Shown piece after piece: positions 1 to 12,439 of a stretch of 64,000 nt of DNA (its first letter is position 1; the number at the start of each line of letters is the position of its first letter). This DNA is from Chinchilla lanigera (taxonomy: Eukaryota; Chordata; Mammalia; Rodentia; Chinchillidae): assembly GCF_000276665.1 (NCBI RefSeq), contig NW_004955487.1, positions 9,596,358 through 9,660,357 of the forward strand, read 5' to 3'. A model generated the notes under the pieces. The model was not told the DNA's origin and did not search any database. It saw only the letters and a list, made by a program, of their open reading frames with translations. The position numbers and the translations under genes are program-made.

Positions 1-390
1 CAGGTTTGCCCAGCTGAGATGCAGTGTTGAAATGCTACTATTACAGACAGCTAAGTTAGGTAGAAATTTATAGGCCCTCAGACAGGGCTAGACCTCAAAG
101 AAGCCAGTGCACAAGATAAGAACACATTACAGCTATGGGGGCCAGGCCTCAAAACAAAGATAGAATGAGTACACCTACATACCTCCCTGAGAGATAACAA
201 CAGTGCTCAATATCTGAACAGGCATTCTTCACCTGCGTGGGGAACCAGGGTCTCCTGACCCACCCCTTCCAGGAAAGGTCCTTGTTCCTTCCATGCACGC
301 TTGTTACGTGACTTGTTTCCCTGCTGGATCAGTATTACCTAAGCAACTGTAGTTGTAATCTTATTGGTTGCCCATAGTTTTGTCCCACCT

Positions 391-450
391 TATACACGCT
401 TTGCACTTGATCTTAGCCAAAAGGCCGAGAAGCGATATATACACGCTTTG
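391..450. repeat. 13-bp target-site duplication around the U2 insert
   Basis: Identical 13-mers at 391-403 and 438-450 bracket the U2 fragment with nothing else between them. The length fits L1 machinery. Confidence 0.9.
404..437 (-). pseudogene. Truncated U2 snRNA pseudogene (first ~33 nt only)
   Basis: Read on the minus strand, the insert matches the extreme 5' end of U2 spliceosomal RNA, including the cttctcggccttttggc region that forms stem I and the start of the branch-site pairing region. It begins at the native 5' end, stops after about 33 nucleotides and has no poly-A tail. A perfect 13-bp direct repeat (tatacacgctttg) flanks it at 391-403 and 438-450, which marks L1-style target-primed insertion. 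It is far too short to function. The 3'-truncated, tail-less form fits the known class of snRNA pseudogenes made from incomplete cDNAs. Confidence 0.9.
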
Positions 451-579
451 TGATTTTGTGCCCACCTCATGATTTTGCTCTATAAAACTTCCTTTGAGAA
501 GTGGGCTTGTGGACAACTTTCTGGGGTTTACAAAATTCTTCAATTTTATAAACACGAACTTAGTGTATTGTACATCTAG

Positions 580-2690
580 CAGGTTCCCTTATATCATTTG
601 CAGGTTCCTGATATCATTCCTGTAACACTACAGTCAAGATGTGAACCTAGGCCATCTGGCTCAAACTGATCTTAACTAGTATGCAAAACTCCCTCTCAAA
701 GCAGTTGCATTAGTAAGTAAAATGGTGGAAATAATACGGATTAAGGAGGTTCCAGGAATAGAGGATGCTTGTTCGTGAGGAACAGGGAGATGCTCCACAT
801 GCAGGACTGGGAATTTGGTCCCTGGGGCCCCTTGGGTCACAGAAGGCCCATGTCAGCAGCACCAGCAAATGACAGTCTGGTCCCAGCTCTGCGCAGCCTG
901 GCTCATGGGAGGAGGAAGCGTGTGGGCCTGGGAGAGGCTGACCCGGGTGGGTCACGTGGGGTGATATGAGGGTGAAGCCTTGGGAACCCAGTTTCCACGC
1001 CCCGAAGGATGGAGCAACTGGGCTGACAGGGCTAACAGAGCACACCTCCCTGGAATGCGAGGCTTCTGGGGAGGCTGCCTTGTCTCAGCCTCACGAAGCC
1101 TGGAGTCGGAGGGTAGGTAGGACAGTGGTGAGACTAAAAGCCCACACAGCAACAGTGCTGGAATAATGAACACTGCTGGTGAGAAGGATGGTAGATGTTG
1201 CTGCTGGTCTACTACTACCTGGCAGGAATCCCTGAACTCGGTGAGGCCCATATGATTATCCCCAATTTATAGACAAGACCAGCTGAACAATTTCATAAAG
1301 GTCAAAGGCTACAAGACAGGCTCTTTGCCACCAGGTACATGACATTTTGGCCCCTGATCTCACCTCTCAGCCACACTGCTGTGAACCAATGAAGTGACTT
1401 GCCTGTGACTGGTGCCAAACCACAGGAACTCTGAGCAGTCAATGCACCCAGGCAGTGTTTTCATCTAAACCCATTCTGCACTTTTCTTGTCTATGTTGAG
1501 TGCTGTCAACCACTCCCATGAATGCAGTCATGGAGAGTTCGGTGACCTCAGGGTTTGTCATCCAAACCTGCACTCTTGTGAGGGAAAAGAGACCTTACCC
1601 ATTCAAAACAGGGCTGGGATAAGAGGCAGAAACTGAGACGGACCCAGGCACACATGGTCCCTGGATGTAATCTGGGGTCCCAGGGAGCCAGCTCCTCTTA
1701 CATCCAGAGGATGTGACTCCACTGAAGTTTCCTACCTTCCACCATGACTCCTTTACCACTGCCTCTCCTTCCTCCTCTAAATCCCCTGAGCCTCTAGACC
1801 TCACGGGCTGCGCCTTGAGTGTGAGGCAGGCGCATGGGAGAAGCAGGGTGGGGATTGTTTCAGCAAGAAACCTGAGAAGGCTGGGGAGACCCTTGAGCTC
1901 TGGTAGCCCAGAAACTGGACTCAGCTTTTCTGACGATCAGTTAACCCCTCAAAGTGAGAGCTCTGGGGCTATTCTCCTAGGGCAACCTGAAGCCAACAGG
2001 CTGGCTACCAGGGAAGGGCAAGGGGTAGCAGCTGCTCCTGCTGCCCAGCCCCACCAGAGATCATGTGGCCCCCTGCAGGGATGCAAGTCCCTGTGGCCTG
2101 GCCATGTCCTTTCCAGGAGCATGAGCCCTGCTTTGAGGGGGTGCAGCTGCAGTGGCCTCTGTGGCTTCACTAGTCCTGGGAGGAAAGAGGTGGCACATAA
2201 AGGCCCCTTTTATGTTACTTCTTCTGTAAGAATCCACCTTCTTAAGAGTCACAGGCCAACAGAAGAAAGAATCTGTTGTTCTTTGGAAGCCAGGAAATCA
2301 GTCTCCAATCCAACTTGCACACAATGCAGGTAAAGTAGAACACTAACAAGAAAGCAGTGGGCACCCATGTATGCTTGGAAGGCACTGTCTTGAGCAGTTG
2401 CTCCATCGTGCGGCATCACAAGGCTTGCAGGCCGGGGTTCTTGAGGCACAAGAAAGGCTGAGTCGTGAACAGCCCTAACTCTGTGCCCGCTGTTGGTGGC
2501 ACCAACTATCAGGGCTCTGAGGCCTCGCCTGAGGCCGCACAGTGAGCTTTTTATCTCTTGCAGAGAAGCTTTTGCTAATGACAGTTTTGCAAGAACTTTC
2601 CCGAGATTAGGCACATGCACTGGGCTCAGGAGTGAGGCACAGACTTCCCTTCCCAAGGGCTGCCACTCAACCCACTACAGCTCTTACTAT
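580..2690. other. Unassigned sequence, no gene recognised
   Basis: Moderately GC-rich. Short open frames exist on both strands (for example 1713-2333 plus) but have no recognisable domain, biased composition and no splice context. A weak minus-strand MIR-like piece lies at about 1235-1320. At 580-620 a 20-odd-base unit beginning caggttcc is repeated in tandem. Confidence 0.5.
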
Positions 2691-2699
2691 TATCACTAT

Positions 2700-3195
2700 T
2701 ATTACTTTTGTTTTTTAAAATTGCTGTAAGTCTGTGATACATAGTAATTATAGTCGTCTTGAGGACCTGGTACATGTGCACACTGCATCTTTGCTTTTAC
2801 CTCCTCTGCCCTCCTGGTCCTCCCCTCCTCCCCATTCCAGTCATCCTCTTCCCAGCTCCACAGGCTACCTCCTTGCTTCCTATTATTTTATTTTTATTTT
2901 TCCTCTTTAAATTATTTATATTTTGGGTTTCTCATGTAATAGAAACCATGCAATATTTAATCTTCTGTATCTACTTTACTATGGTCTCAATGCATCCTTT
3001 TTCCTACAAGTGACTCAACCCTATGCTTCTTTATGGCAGAGGAGTTCTCCATTGTGTGGAGACACCACATTTTCTTTAACCATTCATCTGTTGTGCATCT
3101 AGGCTGATTCCAGCATCTAGCTCTTATGACTTCTGCTGCTACAAACATGGGTGTGCATTATTGGTGTTGTTACTGAGATGGTACCTGAGATTAAG
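2700..3195 (-). mobile_element. Decayed L1 3' portion
   Basis: The plus strand reads like the complement of the L1 3' region: near 3030-3110 the phrases about tccattgtgtggagacaccac and cattcatctgttgtgcatc are the familiar reverse-strand L1 text, followed by the 'tgctgctacaaacatggg' block. No open frame survives. Confidence 0.6.
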
Positions 3196-3429
3196 AAAAG
3201 GGAATTGCCACCTAGAAAATAGTGAAAGAGCAGGGACTAGAAGGGCTTGCAGCTATCGTGCTGGGAGCTTGTGGTGGGAGCCAGCACAGGAGCATCCTGG
3301 AGATCTGTGAGTGGCCCTGGCTCAGGTCACCCTGACAGGGATGGTGGTGATGCTGAGGGGCTGAAGAACGCTGAGCTCTGACAGTGTGCCAAGCAAGGAG
3401 CTGAGCAGCATGTGGCTGATGCTCTCCAC

Positions 3430-3570
3430 CCTGACAGTGACCATCCTGGCAATGGCAGAGCCACAATTACCCACATCTTACAGATAGGAGACAGGGATGG
3501 CTCAGAGAGACTGGTTAATGATGTAGCAGGTGCTTCCCAGGAGGCTGAGGAGCCTGGGTCACCCTGACCC
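3430..3570 (-). mobile_element. MIR SINE fragment
   Basis: A block resembling the complement of the MIR core (ccacatcttacagataggag, then a gap-rich ctcagagaga...ggttaatga). Old and diverged. Confidence 0.5.
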
Positions 3571-4029
3571 TGGTATTGACTGGGCTGTGAGACCCTTCAT
3601 GGCTCACTGTTCTCTGCCTTTCACAAGAAATGTCAGCCAAACGCAGGGCTTGGAGATACACACCAGCCATTTTCCTTTGGGCTTTCTCTTCCAAGTACCA
3701 TAACTATCTGTGCTCCTTTTCCATGTCTACCAATGGATAAAAAAATTTTAGCAGGGGGAGCCATACATTGCTCATCTTATAGACAATGCTAACTAGGCCA
3801 CACAGATGAGAAGTGCTGGTGTTTAATTTGTAAAATTTGGCTTCTTTGAGGGCGGTGATCAGATCAGCATGACTGGGGAAGGAGGACAGGGTTGAAGACA
3901 GCAGGTAGAAAGAGGCTGGTGTCGGGCTGTGCAGCGGCTCAGGCAGTGGGCAAGAAGCCACATGTCCCTCACGGCAAACACCACCTAAATGCCACCTGCT
4001 GCCTCACTGTGGGACTGCTGGGCCCCCTC

Positions 4030-4123
4030 AGCACCATCTATGCTGCACACCATTTACACTTTTGGTTTCTCATAGGTGAGAAACCGTGTACTGTTTAACC
4101 TTTTGTGTCTAATCTATTTCACT
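4030..4123 (-). mobile_element. L1 fragment, inverted relative to the next piece
   Basis: The text tttggtttctcataggtgag through tctatttcactcagct is the reverse strand of a common L1 segment. It abuts, without a gap, a plus-strand ORF2 segment beginning at about 4124, so an inversion or two separate insertions must be assumed. Confidence 0.55.
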
Positions 4124-4420
4124 CAGCTCAAAGACCTAGGTATAAAAACAGAAACACTGCCTCTGCGGGAAGATACACCAGGTAAAATCCTTGAAGACAC
4201 AGGCACAAGCAAGGACTTTCTGAACAGAACCCCAGTTGTACAAGAAATAATACCAAGAACCAACAAATGGAACTCTCTCAAATTAAAAGTCTTCTGCACA
4301 CCAAAGGAAAGAACCAACAGAGTGAAGAGGCGACCTACACAATGGGAAAACATTTTGCCAGCTTCTCCTCAGAGAAAAGCATCTTCTTATGAAGCTGACC
4401 TCTGCTGAAAATACCACAAG
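4124..4420 (+). pseudogene. L1 ORF2 C-terminal remnant
   Basis: An open frame at 4076-4408 translates, from about residue 17 on, to a protein with the layout of the L1 ORF2p C-terminal part: KDLGIKTE, then TSKDFLNRTP, NKWNSLKLKVFCTPKERTNR and RPTQWENI. This lies downstream of the reverse-transcriptase domain. The preceding residues come from the inverted L1 piece, so the ATG at 4076 is not a real start. No endonuclease or reverse-transcriptase segment is adjacent. It is a dead, 5'-truncated copy. Confidence 0.75.
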
Positions 4421-4535
4421 ATGGATCCCTCCTAAGAACACCCAGCCCAAAACCCACAGGAGGATGAGGAAGTTGGGTTTCTAGTTCTTGCTGGTCAGCT
4501 CCTGCCTGTTACCCAAAGGAGTTGCTCTGCACTTC

Positions 4536-4697
4536 CTTTTTATTTTGTTTTGTTTTATTTTCTGAGACAGGGTCTAGCTATGTGGTTCAGGCTGGCCTTG
4601 AACTCAACTTAGTCCATATTGGCCTTGAACTCAAGGCAGTTCTCCTGCCTCAACCTCCACAGTGCTGGGCTGACCTTGTGTGCCACCACACCTGGTT
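4536..4697 (-). mobile_element. B1-type SINE with internal duplication
   Basis: On the plus strand a T/G-rich tail is followed by gagacagggtctagctatgt, caggctggccttgaactc twice, then the gtgctgggctgacc/ccaccacacctgg end. That is the complement of a 7SL-derived rodent B1. The repeated ggccttgaactcaa matches the internal duplication typical of rodent B1. Confidence 0.8.
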
Positions 4698-4699
4698 TT

Positions 4700-6960
4700 G
4701 CACTCCTAACTCTCTGATTCCTCCTGTGAGCTTCAGTCACTCACAAATCAGGTATGGGGGGAATGGAACCTACCCATCACTCTAAGTGACTGGGACAGAG
4801 TCAACGACAACAGCTTACCTGTGACAGCTGGGCGCTGGCTTATCCCTGGTGCTGAGAGGTGGAGCTGTTCTCCTAGACAAGTACAGCGTGGAGCTCCAGA
4901 TGTACACAGCTCCGCTGCGCTCCTCCTTGGCTCCCTGCTGCACTGCAAGGCAAGTCAGAGTCATACGGTTAGCACATAGGCTCAGTGGTCCCCTGTCTGC
5001 CTGCCGGTGGCACAGGGCTGTGGCAAGACCCCGGGCACCTCACCCCTTGTCAGAGGATAAAGGGGAGCAGGAACAGTGGTCAGAAGAAGGCGCACGGATC
5101 CGATTCCTGAGGCTGACAACAAGAAGACACACTTCGACTGAGACCCAGAGCCTTCCAGCAAAACCTACATTTTTGAGCCAGGCACCCGCATGCCTCCCCA
5201 ATGAGTCTTTACTAATTAAGATCTGTCTTCCATGTGAACCCTCAGCTTGCATTGTAAGGTGGCTCACTGTGGCTTCTTGTCCTGTCATCCTGTTCTGCAG
5301 CCTTGACCTCCACCTTCTCTACCATTCTTCCAGGCTAGCAGTGGTCACTTCCTCCACAAGCCTTCTCTGATAACCTGGGCATCACATGCACACTGACCTC
5401 TACCCTTCTAAACTCACACAGCATTTGCTGTCTGCACTACTCAGCATTTGGGCCAGGAGCTGGCCTGGACTGTCAGGGCAACCACTGGGCTTCTTGTGCC
5501 CTGTCTGGTTTTTGCACTTTCACACACCTGATGGTCTCTTCTCCATGCACAGGCCTCTTCAGGACCACCCACCACCTTCAGGATAAATCCACATGCACCA
5601 CGCACCACTTTCCCACTGTCCCCTGGACTCCTCACACTGCAGTCACACCACGCTGCTTCCCGACTGTGCATGGTGAGGCCGCACAAAGGGTAACTTCTCT
5701 GTAGTAACAGTTGCAGAGTCTTCCCTTGGGCAAGCCCCAGCCCTTCCAGGGGTAATCACAGAGGAGGAGACCAGGAGCCCAGGCACTGTGGTGGCAAAGC
5801 TGAGGACAGCCAAAGTCCTGGGTCCGAAGCTCACTCTACCACAGGAGCAGCCAGCCCACGAAGCCACAGTGTCAAAGCAGGCATGTGAGGCTCAGGTATA
5901 AGATAGCTCCTTCGCTCTTTTCCTCCACACTGGAGCCAGATTGTTACTACTTTCCACAGATGCAGGAAGCGAGGCTTACAGCAGTCACAGCTCCTGTCTG
6001 GACTTGCACTCCAGCTTTGATCCTTCTCTATGGTCCAGAGTGGTAGATCTACCAGTTCACTGTCCCCCCCCATGGCTCACACTTCCTGCCTCACATCCTG
6101 AGTAACAGCACCCAGTTCCTGCCCCAGAACTCAGTCTTTCTGTCAGGTCCTGCACCACAGTGGACATCTTCAGGTTCCTGCTCCTAGACCAGACCAAGAT
6201 GCCTTAAATGGAAAGACTGTGAAAAGAAACTTGTCGCTTAACAGACGCAACAGACAATGCCACCCTCACTTCTCTGTGCATCGTTAAGCGGTGATCAAAA
6301 ACCCTCACCAGGCTGCTGTCTCCCCGACAGTACACTGAGATAGCAAGTGTTTCGTTTGCGGTAGAGACCAGGGTCCAGAAGACAGGGAGCTTACATGTCA
6401 ACAACACCACACTAGAACCCAGGTCTGTGGGGAATATATCAGTACCAGCTCACCAGGCCAAACACCCAAATCTCTTGAGGTCCCTTGAGCAGGCTGACAC
6501 CAGTCATGACCACAGAAATGGGCACATGCCCTGGCCAGTGTTGTCAGGTTTTTGTTCATCCCAGAAAATCCATTATTAAACATATGGCAGCATACCATCG
6601 AATGGACCCGAGAGAACCCAGAAGATTTACAGTGCTATCCCCAACTTGCAAATCCAGTGAGTTGCTTTCTAGAATAACCCAGGTCTTCTCCTCCAGAAAG
6701 GACAGAGGGGCATTTTGGTAAATGTAAAGCTGTGATGAGACTTGGGCCGCTGTCTAAAAGCATCCTGTGTCGTTATATCTGAAAGCGCTGCCAAGGTGCT
6801 GTTAAATGTCCTACTATGTACAGGAGAGTTCCACACAAATGCCACAGTGCTCCAAATGACAGTGGTGCCAAGGATGAGATGCCCTGGTATAAGGGCAGCC
6901 AAACACAGTAACTCAGTCAAGTTTCTTGAGCATATCATTATCTAGAAGGTAAAGAATAAG
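4700..6960. other. Unassigned sequence, no gene recognised
   Basis: Mixed GC content. Open frames such as 4849-5370 plus and 5831-6073 minus have no recognisable motif. An L2-like stretch is possible at 5310-5540 (cttcctccacaagccttctc type text), with low certainty. Confidence 0.4.
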
Positions 6961-6965
6961 GAACT

Positions 6966-7119
6966 GGGAGCCAGAAGCAGTGGTGCCCGCCTGTAATCCT
7001 AGCAAATCCTGCAAAGAAGGCGGAGGAAAAGAGGATCACAAGTTTGAGGCCAGCCAAGGCTACACAGTGAATTCAAAGCTACCTTTTACTACATAGCAAG
7101 ACCCTGTTTCGAAAAGCAT
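6966..7119 (+). mobile_element. B1-type SINE
   Basis: Starts gagccagaagcagtggtgcc and contains ctgtaatcctagc, ggatcacaagtttgaggcca and the tacatagcaagaccctgttt end. The second inner block (tacacagtgaattcaaagc) again shows the B1 duplication. Confidence 0.8.
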
Positions 7120-8371
7120 GCCCCTCCAAGGAGCTGGGATCCTTGGCACACACTAGAGGATCCTTGGAGCAGGACATTGTAATACATGCTACAGTGGGTG
7201 TGTGTGCTTGAGCTCTTGCCCTAGCATGGCACTGGGCACACTGTGGGTGCTCAACAGTGGGTAGGGGAGAACAGGTCTAGGTGACACCCCATGGCACACC
7301 CCAGTGTATTCTCACCCTGTCTGCCATACCAGGCCAAGTGCAACTTCGCCTCCTCTGGAAGGGAGCACCAGGAAGGAATGGTGTGAAATTCCAGCCCTAC
7401 AGACTCAGGTTAAACAATCAGCGGCCTGACAACCCCAGAGCAATGGTCAGAAGAGCCAAGTTATTTAGGTCCCTTTCTAGCAGGAGCTGAAATACCTTGA
7501 AAGGCGAGGTTCCCTATGTTGCCCTCTCTGGGGACCCAACTGTTAAAGATACACAGCCGGTAGCTTTGCTTTTGACACATTCAAGATCACTTTTAAAAGA
7601 CAATCGTTATATTCCCATACCACTGGGAACAGAAAATATATTTAGTACAAACCACCCAAAGTGGAGAGAGGATTAGACAAAAAACTACAGCAAGCTCAGG
7701 GAGCTGGCGGAAATCAAGGAGGCCAGACAAGAGGAGGGTTCCAGGGACACCTACTGTGCAGAGCATTGGAGCCACAGGCCTTTCCTAGACCTTGCGGGGG
7801 CGGGGGGACCATGCCCTCAGAGGCAGCCAATGCCTGAAGGACTGGAGGACAGAAGGGGGACCTCCCTTTGTGTCTTCCTGAAGATCGGACAGGACCATAA
7901 ACTCTCTTACTCACAAAGCCCTTTAATTAAAAGCCTGAGGGCTCAGAGCTAATTCCAGAATGGCAGAGCTCAGTGGCTTCGCAGGCACCAGAACTTCTGA
8001 GCAGAGTAATGAGGATAATTTTGCCTTTCCTTCCTGAGCTATGAATGACAATGTGCTCAAGTATAAATTAGCAGCCCTAATGCCAGGTGGGGAGAAGCTT
8101 GAGCAAATGCCTTGCTTTGTGATGAGGCCTTGTGGCCCAGGGGAGTTGGGCTGCCCCAGACCTGGTCAGCTCACCAGCTTGCATCTGATGCAGCATTTTT
8201 GGTGTCCAGCAGAGTCTCTTATCTTGTTGCAGAGAATGTTTCTTATGTTCCCATGTGCTTACGTGGAACTCAGAAAAAGCCAGTTATGATCCACCTAGGA
8301 TCTGGGGCCACAGAAAGGAATCAGGATAGCTTCAGAGAAGAAAATTCCAAAAGCAACCACACACTAATCCA

Positions 8372-8505
8372 GCTCAGCCCACTGTGGTGGTGCACACAAC
8401 ATTTGGGAAGCTGAGTCAGGTGGATCGCCATGAGTTCAAGCCCAGCCTGGAGTACATATTGAGACCCTGTCTCAAAAAGCCAAATAAACAAAACAAAACA
8501 GAACA
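8372..8505 (+). mobile_element. B1-type SINE
   Basis: Contains tggtggtgcacacaacattt, gggaagctgagtcaggtgga, gttcaagcccagcctggag and gagaccctgtctcaaaaagc, followed by an A-rich aaataaacaaaacaaaac tail. Confidence 0.8.
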
Positions 8506-9054
8506 CTGCTCTATCATGGCTGAGCATGGCACCTTCCATCCTTTAACCCAAACACCCATCTGAGCAAACAGCAAATGGATTTCTTTGATTTTAATGTTCA
8601 TGCCTTAAACAAACTTCTTCCATTTTCTTTAAAACTTTAAACTATAAAAAGTAACAATATGGTGACGCCTAGGTACTATCTGTACTCCTCAGGCCCTAGT
8701 GAAGCCTAAACCCCCAGGGTTATGGCATTCTGAGGTGAGCCCTTCTGGAGGGTTTAGGCTCAGAGGACAGAGCTCCTTGAGTGAGATCAGTGGCCTCCTG
8801 CGAGATGAGAGAAGTGATCACCTTCCCCACCGTGTGGTATACTAGGCCACCTGGAAGTAGCCCTCAGCAGACACTAGACCTGCCAGTGCCAGACCCTGGA
8901 CTTTCACCCCCACTGTTTAAGCAGTCTGTCTCCTATGACTGCACCCTAAGCCACTAGTTCATGAGTAATGGCAAAGCCATCTTGCTCTGCTACCGATAAT
9001 CCCTCGATTTAGTGGCTCATAAGCATGATTTTGTCCATGCTAATGATGGCCAAT

Positions 9055-9260
9055 ATTCATGCATATCCTTTATGCACAAAGCACTTTAGGAAATAATGCA
9101 TCCTCATCCAAATAGCTTCAATAACATCTATATATTCAATAACATCAATAGCTTCAATAACCTGTCCTTTTCCTGGTACACACAGTGAGGCCCAGAGTAT
9201 TGTGGTGAACTTTCTGAGGTAACACAGCCAGTCAATGGCAGAGAATCTTGAATGTGATGC
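9055..9260 (-). mobile_element. MIR SINE fragment
   Basis: Reads as the complement of MIR: a start resembling 'tttatgcacaaagcacttt' and an end resembling 'aacacagccagtcaatggca'. The middle (9115-9165) holds short repeated ttcaataacat units. Confidence 0.5.
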
Positions 9261-9269
9261 TGTGTTCTC

Positions 9270-11900
9270 TCTCCCATAATGACTGCTTTCTCACTAAACA
9301 CTGCACTGACACAGAGAAAAACCAGGTGACACAGAGCCTGGAAGTCACCTCCTTCTTCAGCATGTCACTAAGCATGGCGCTGGGGGCCACCAGGGCCCTG
9401 GGAGTAGTGACCGGGGCGGTGATTGTGACCTGATCTTGGGGTCTAGATAGAACTGCACACTGACATCACATAGGACAGTCACTAACCCCAACCAAGTTCT
9501 TGTGGGGGACGTTCAGACAGAAGGACAATGACCAGGAAGAAAAATCTCTGAGGTTTGCACTGCCAATTTTCATTAGCTTCCTGTATCTCCTCTACCTCCC
9601 GCCACGAAGATGCTGAGAACCAAGAGCAGTGCCCAGGTTGTGTACTAACAGCCAAGAGCTATGGGAAGATAACGATGAGACAGTGTGGCGGCTCTAGAAT
9701 GGGCAGCAGAGGCTGAAGTGGGAGCCCCAGGGGCCCTGCAGACGGGGGCTGGTGAGGACAAGGATGAGAGAAGGGGAAGCTCAGACAGAAGGTCCAGAAA
9801 AATACACCCAGAGCACTCTCAGTCCCAGACAAAAGGAGGATTTTCAAACACAGCCCTTTTGGAATCCTAGTAAAGAAATAGATGGGTAAAGAGTAATTGG
9901 CCTTCATGAAGCAATAGTAGAGTCTGCCATAAAGGACGGGCACAGGATGGTCAGTGGATTTCAGCTTCCCTTGTTCAACCAGCACTTGCCTGCCTCCAGA
10001 ACAAGAGAGGCTGGCTCCCAAAACCGCAGTCCTGAGTACCTGGAGTGCAGCTATGTGGGGGAAAAGCCCTCTTCCAGAAAGGGATGGCTCCAACCATGGC
10101 ACAGCCACCTCTACTGGCACAGGGTCTCATTGTGTGCTTGGCAAAGCACTCCTCGTCCATTTCAGGTGCAACACAGCAGGGGCACCCATGGCAGAAACTG
10201 CAGCCCTGGGAGGGAGGGGAGGTGGGACAGTGTCTGTTCAGGTCTCCTGCATAATGACATCCCTTGATAGATAATTCATAACAGCCGTAAACCCTGGCCT
10301 ACTTCTGATGCAGAGATCATATATTTTGGAGAACTCAGAAAGAGGGAGGGAGAAAAAGCACTTTGCAGTGGTTCAGCTGCTCTTCACCTCCTGTGTAAAG
10401 CCTGACGAGATTTTTTGGACCGCTCTTCTCTACCATAAGGGCTTCCCTTGAAGAGCCTTGTTAATTTATTTTTTCTGCCTCTTGAATGGAGAAGGCAGCA
10501 TGTCACCCAGTTTCAATTTTATCTTCTGTAACACCGGATAAAAGATGAGGCTGACTCCATCTGTCAGCACATACAGGCTGCAGGCTGTGTGAAAGTAGAC
10601 ACACATACGTACATGCACACAGACACACATCCTTGCAAAAAGGGCAGAAAAATCCACACTTCCACGAGATGTATTATCAGCTCTCCTGCCCGGCTCAACC
10701 AGAGAACAGCACTTCTGTCCTTTTATGGGCATGTTCAGGAGGAAGCCAGCCTCACCTCTCCCCCTGCTTCCTCTGAACATGGGGGATGCCGGCTGGCTGT
10801 GGACCAGGCCCTTCCCCCAGGGTCCTGGGGTCCCCGCTTCCAGGCATCACCGATACAAGCACTCCCCAGGGACACTGCCTGCCCTGCCTGAGTGGCAGTG
10901 CACTGAAATGTTCCTGTCCTCTGGCACAATGGCCTCCTCCTGGGGTTTGTCTTGTGGGGAAAATGAGTGGGCAGCTGCCTGGGTAGCACTTTGTGGAGGA
11001 GCAGTAGAGGCTGTATCGGTACCGTGGTGGTACCAGGTGCCTGGTAGTACCGTGGATGGCCCTCTCTGGGCCTTGAGAGCAGATTTTGCTCAACAATTCC
11101 TGACAACGCTGCAAATACCTGATGACCGCAGATGAGGTCACAGCGTGATGGCAGTGCCAGGTGACTGGATAGGCTTGCTCCTAGCTGCACAGTTGCCTCG
11201 ATAGAGCCGGCATGGTGTAGGTGGGAAGTCCTGGAACATACAGGGCCCTTCTGTTTCTTTCATGTAGAAAGTGCTAATCACAGGGTTCCCAAAATAAGTA
11301 GGTTGTGTCATGGAGTGAAGCGTGAGCACTCACAGCTCAGAGAGTGGGGTGGGGCCAGGGTGACAAGTTGGTGGGATGGCAGAGGCCAAGCCATCACACT
11401 CTGAAGGGCCCTGTGATTTCGAGGGGGGACCTGGGTCTCAACTCCAAGGCCCAGCACTTCCCATCTGCCCTGCTCACCTCCACTGCCACCAATGCAATTT
11501 TGGTCCTGGTGGCCTTCTTGCTGAATGACTCCACGAACTCAGCCCCAGGACTCTTCCTGAAGCTGCACAGCACTACAGGGCCCAAACTTCAGTGAGTCTG
11601 CCTTTGACTACGAGGTAAAGCAGCAGTCCCTACACTTTTGGGCAGTTTTGAGAACAATGTTCCCACAAACGTCGTGTGCGCGGGCGGTTTTAAAGTGATC
11701 TAAGCACATTGCATTTATTGTGCACTTTATTCTGATATTATTACATCAGCTCCTCATGCAGCGCTTGGCTCAATCCCTTGCATGCACAGTTCCCAGCAGC
11801 GTTTAAGCTCCTATGTGAATTTAATACTGCTGTGAACCCGACAGGATGCAGGGCTGGGGAGCAGGTCTACACACAAATGAAGCTTCCTTCGCCTCCTTCT
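9270..11900. other. Unassigned sequence, no gene recognised
   Basis: Many overlapping frames occur on both strands between 9.6 and 11.2 kb because the sequence is GC-rich. None shows a conserved domain or repeats across frames in a way that suggests coding. No intron-exon structure is visible. Confidence 0.4.
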
Positions 11901-11929
11901 GTGCAGCCCTGCTCCCAACAGGTCAAGGT

Positions 11930-12290
11930 CTGCTACTAATGCTCTCATTCCTAGGTTCTCTTTGTCAGGTCCCTGACCAAAACCCTGGCTTCAACTTGCA
12001 TACCTCTCTCTCCTCTCAGACAGTACCCCCCCAGCCCAACGCGCCCTTCCTGCCTTCCCACCTGCATACCCACACATTCCTTCTGTCTAAATATTCTCCT
12101 GTCTCCTCCACCTCCTTAATTCCAAATCCTATTCATCTTTCAAGACCAAACTCAAAGGTCACATCAGCCACATTCAAATCTGGAGCCTACAGAAAATTTT
12201 TCTGTTCTCTGAACTCTCATAATTTTACTATACCTCGATAAATTTATTATGCTAGAACATATTCTGTTTACCTTGTTTTTCTCTATAGAA
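11930..12290 (+). mobile_element. Probable L2 fragment
   Basis: Pyrimidine-rich text of the L2 3' type, with ttcatctttcaagaccaaac and ctcaaaggtcacatcagcca, the usual L2 phrasing about reduced to short matches. Heavily diverged. Confidence 0.4.
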
Positions 12291-12439
12291 GATATCCCAG
12301 ACCAGGAAATGTCCAGTTTATCTTTCAGAGCTTATTCTATCTGGGAATAGTTCCTGATGCAGGATGTAACTGAAACATGCGGTGAGTGGTTAAAAATTTT
12401 TAAAAGTTTATAAAACATGCTTTGCCAAAAGAAAAATTC

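Larger units (their letters stand above)
1..574 (+). mobile_element. LTR-like sequence of an old endogenous retrovirus (left edge uncertain)
   Basis: The stretch has the order expected of a retroviral LTR on the plus strand: an inverted CCAAT motif near 364, a TATA-like tctataaaa near 480, and about 90 bases after it that would be the R/U5 part, closing near a TACA around 574. A possible 5' TG start lies near 25, but I could not find matching target duplications, so the edges are guesses. No gag, pol or env frame accompanies it, so it would be a solo or cut-off LTR. A truncated U2 snRNA copy sits inside it. The call is inferred from the arrangement of motifs, not from a recognised family name. 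Confidence 0.4.
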
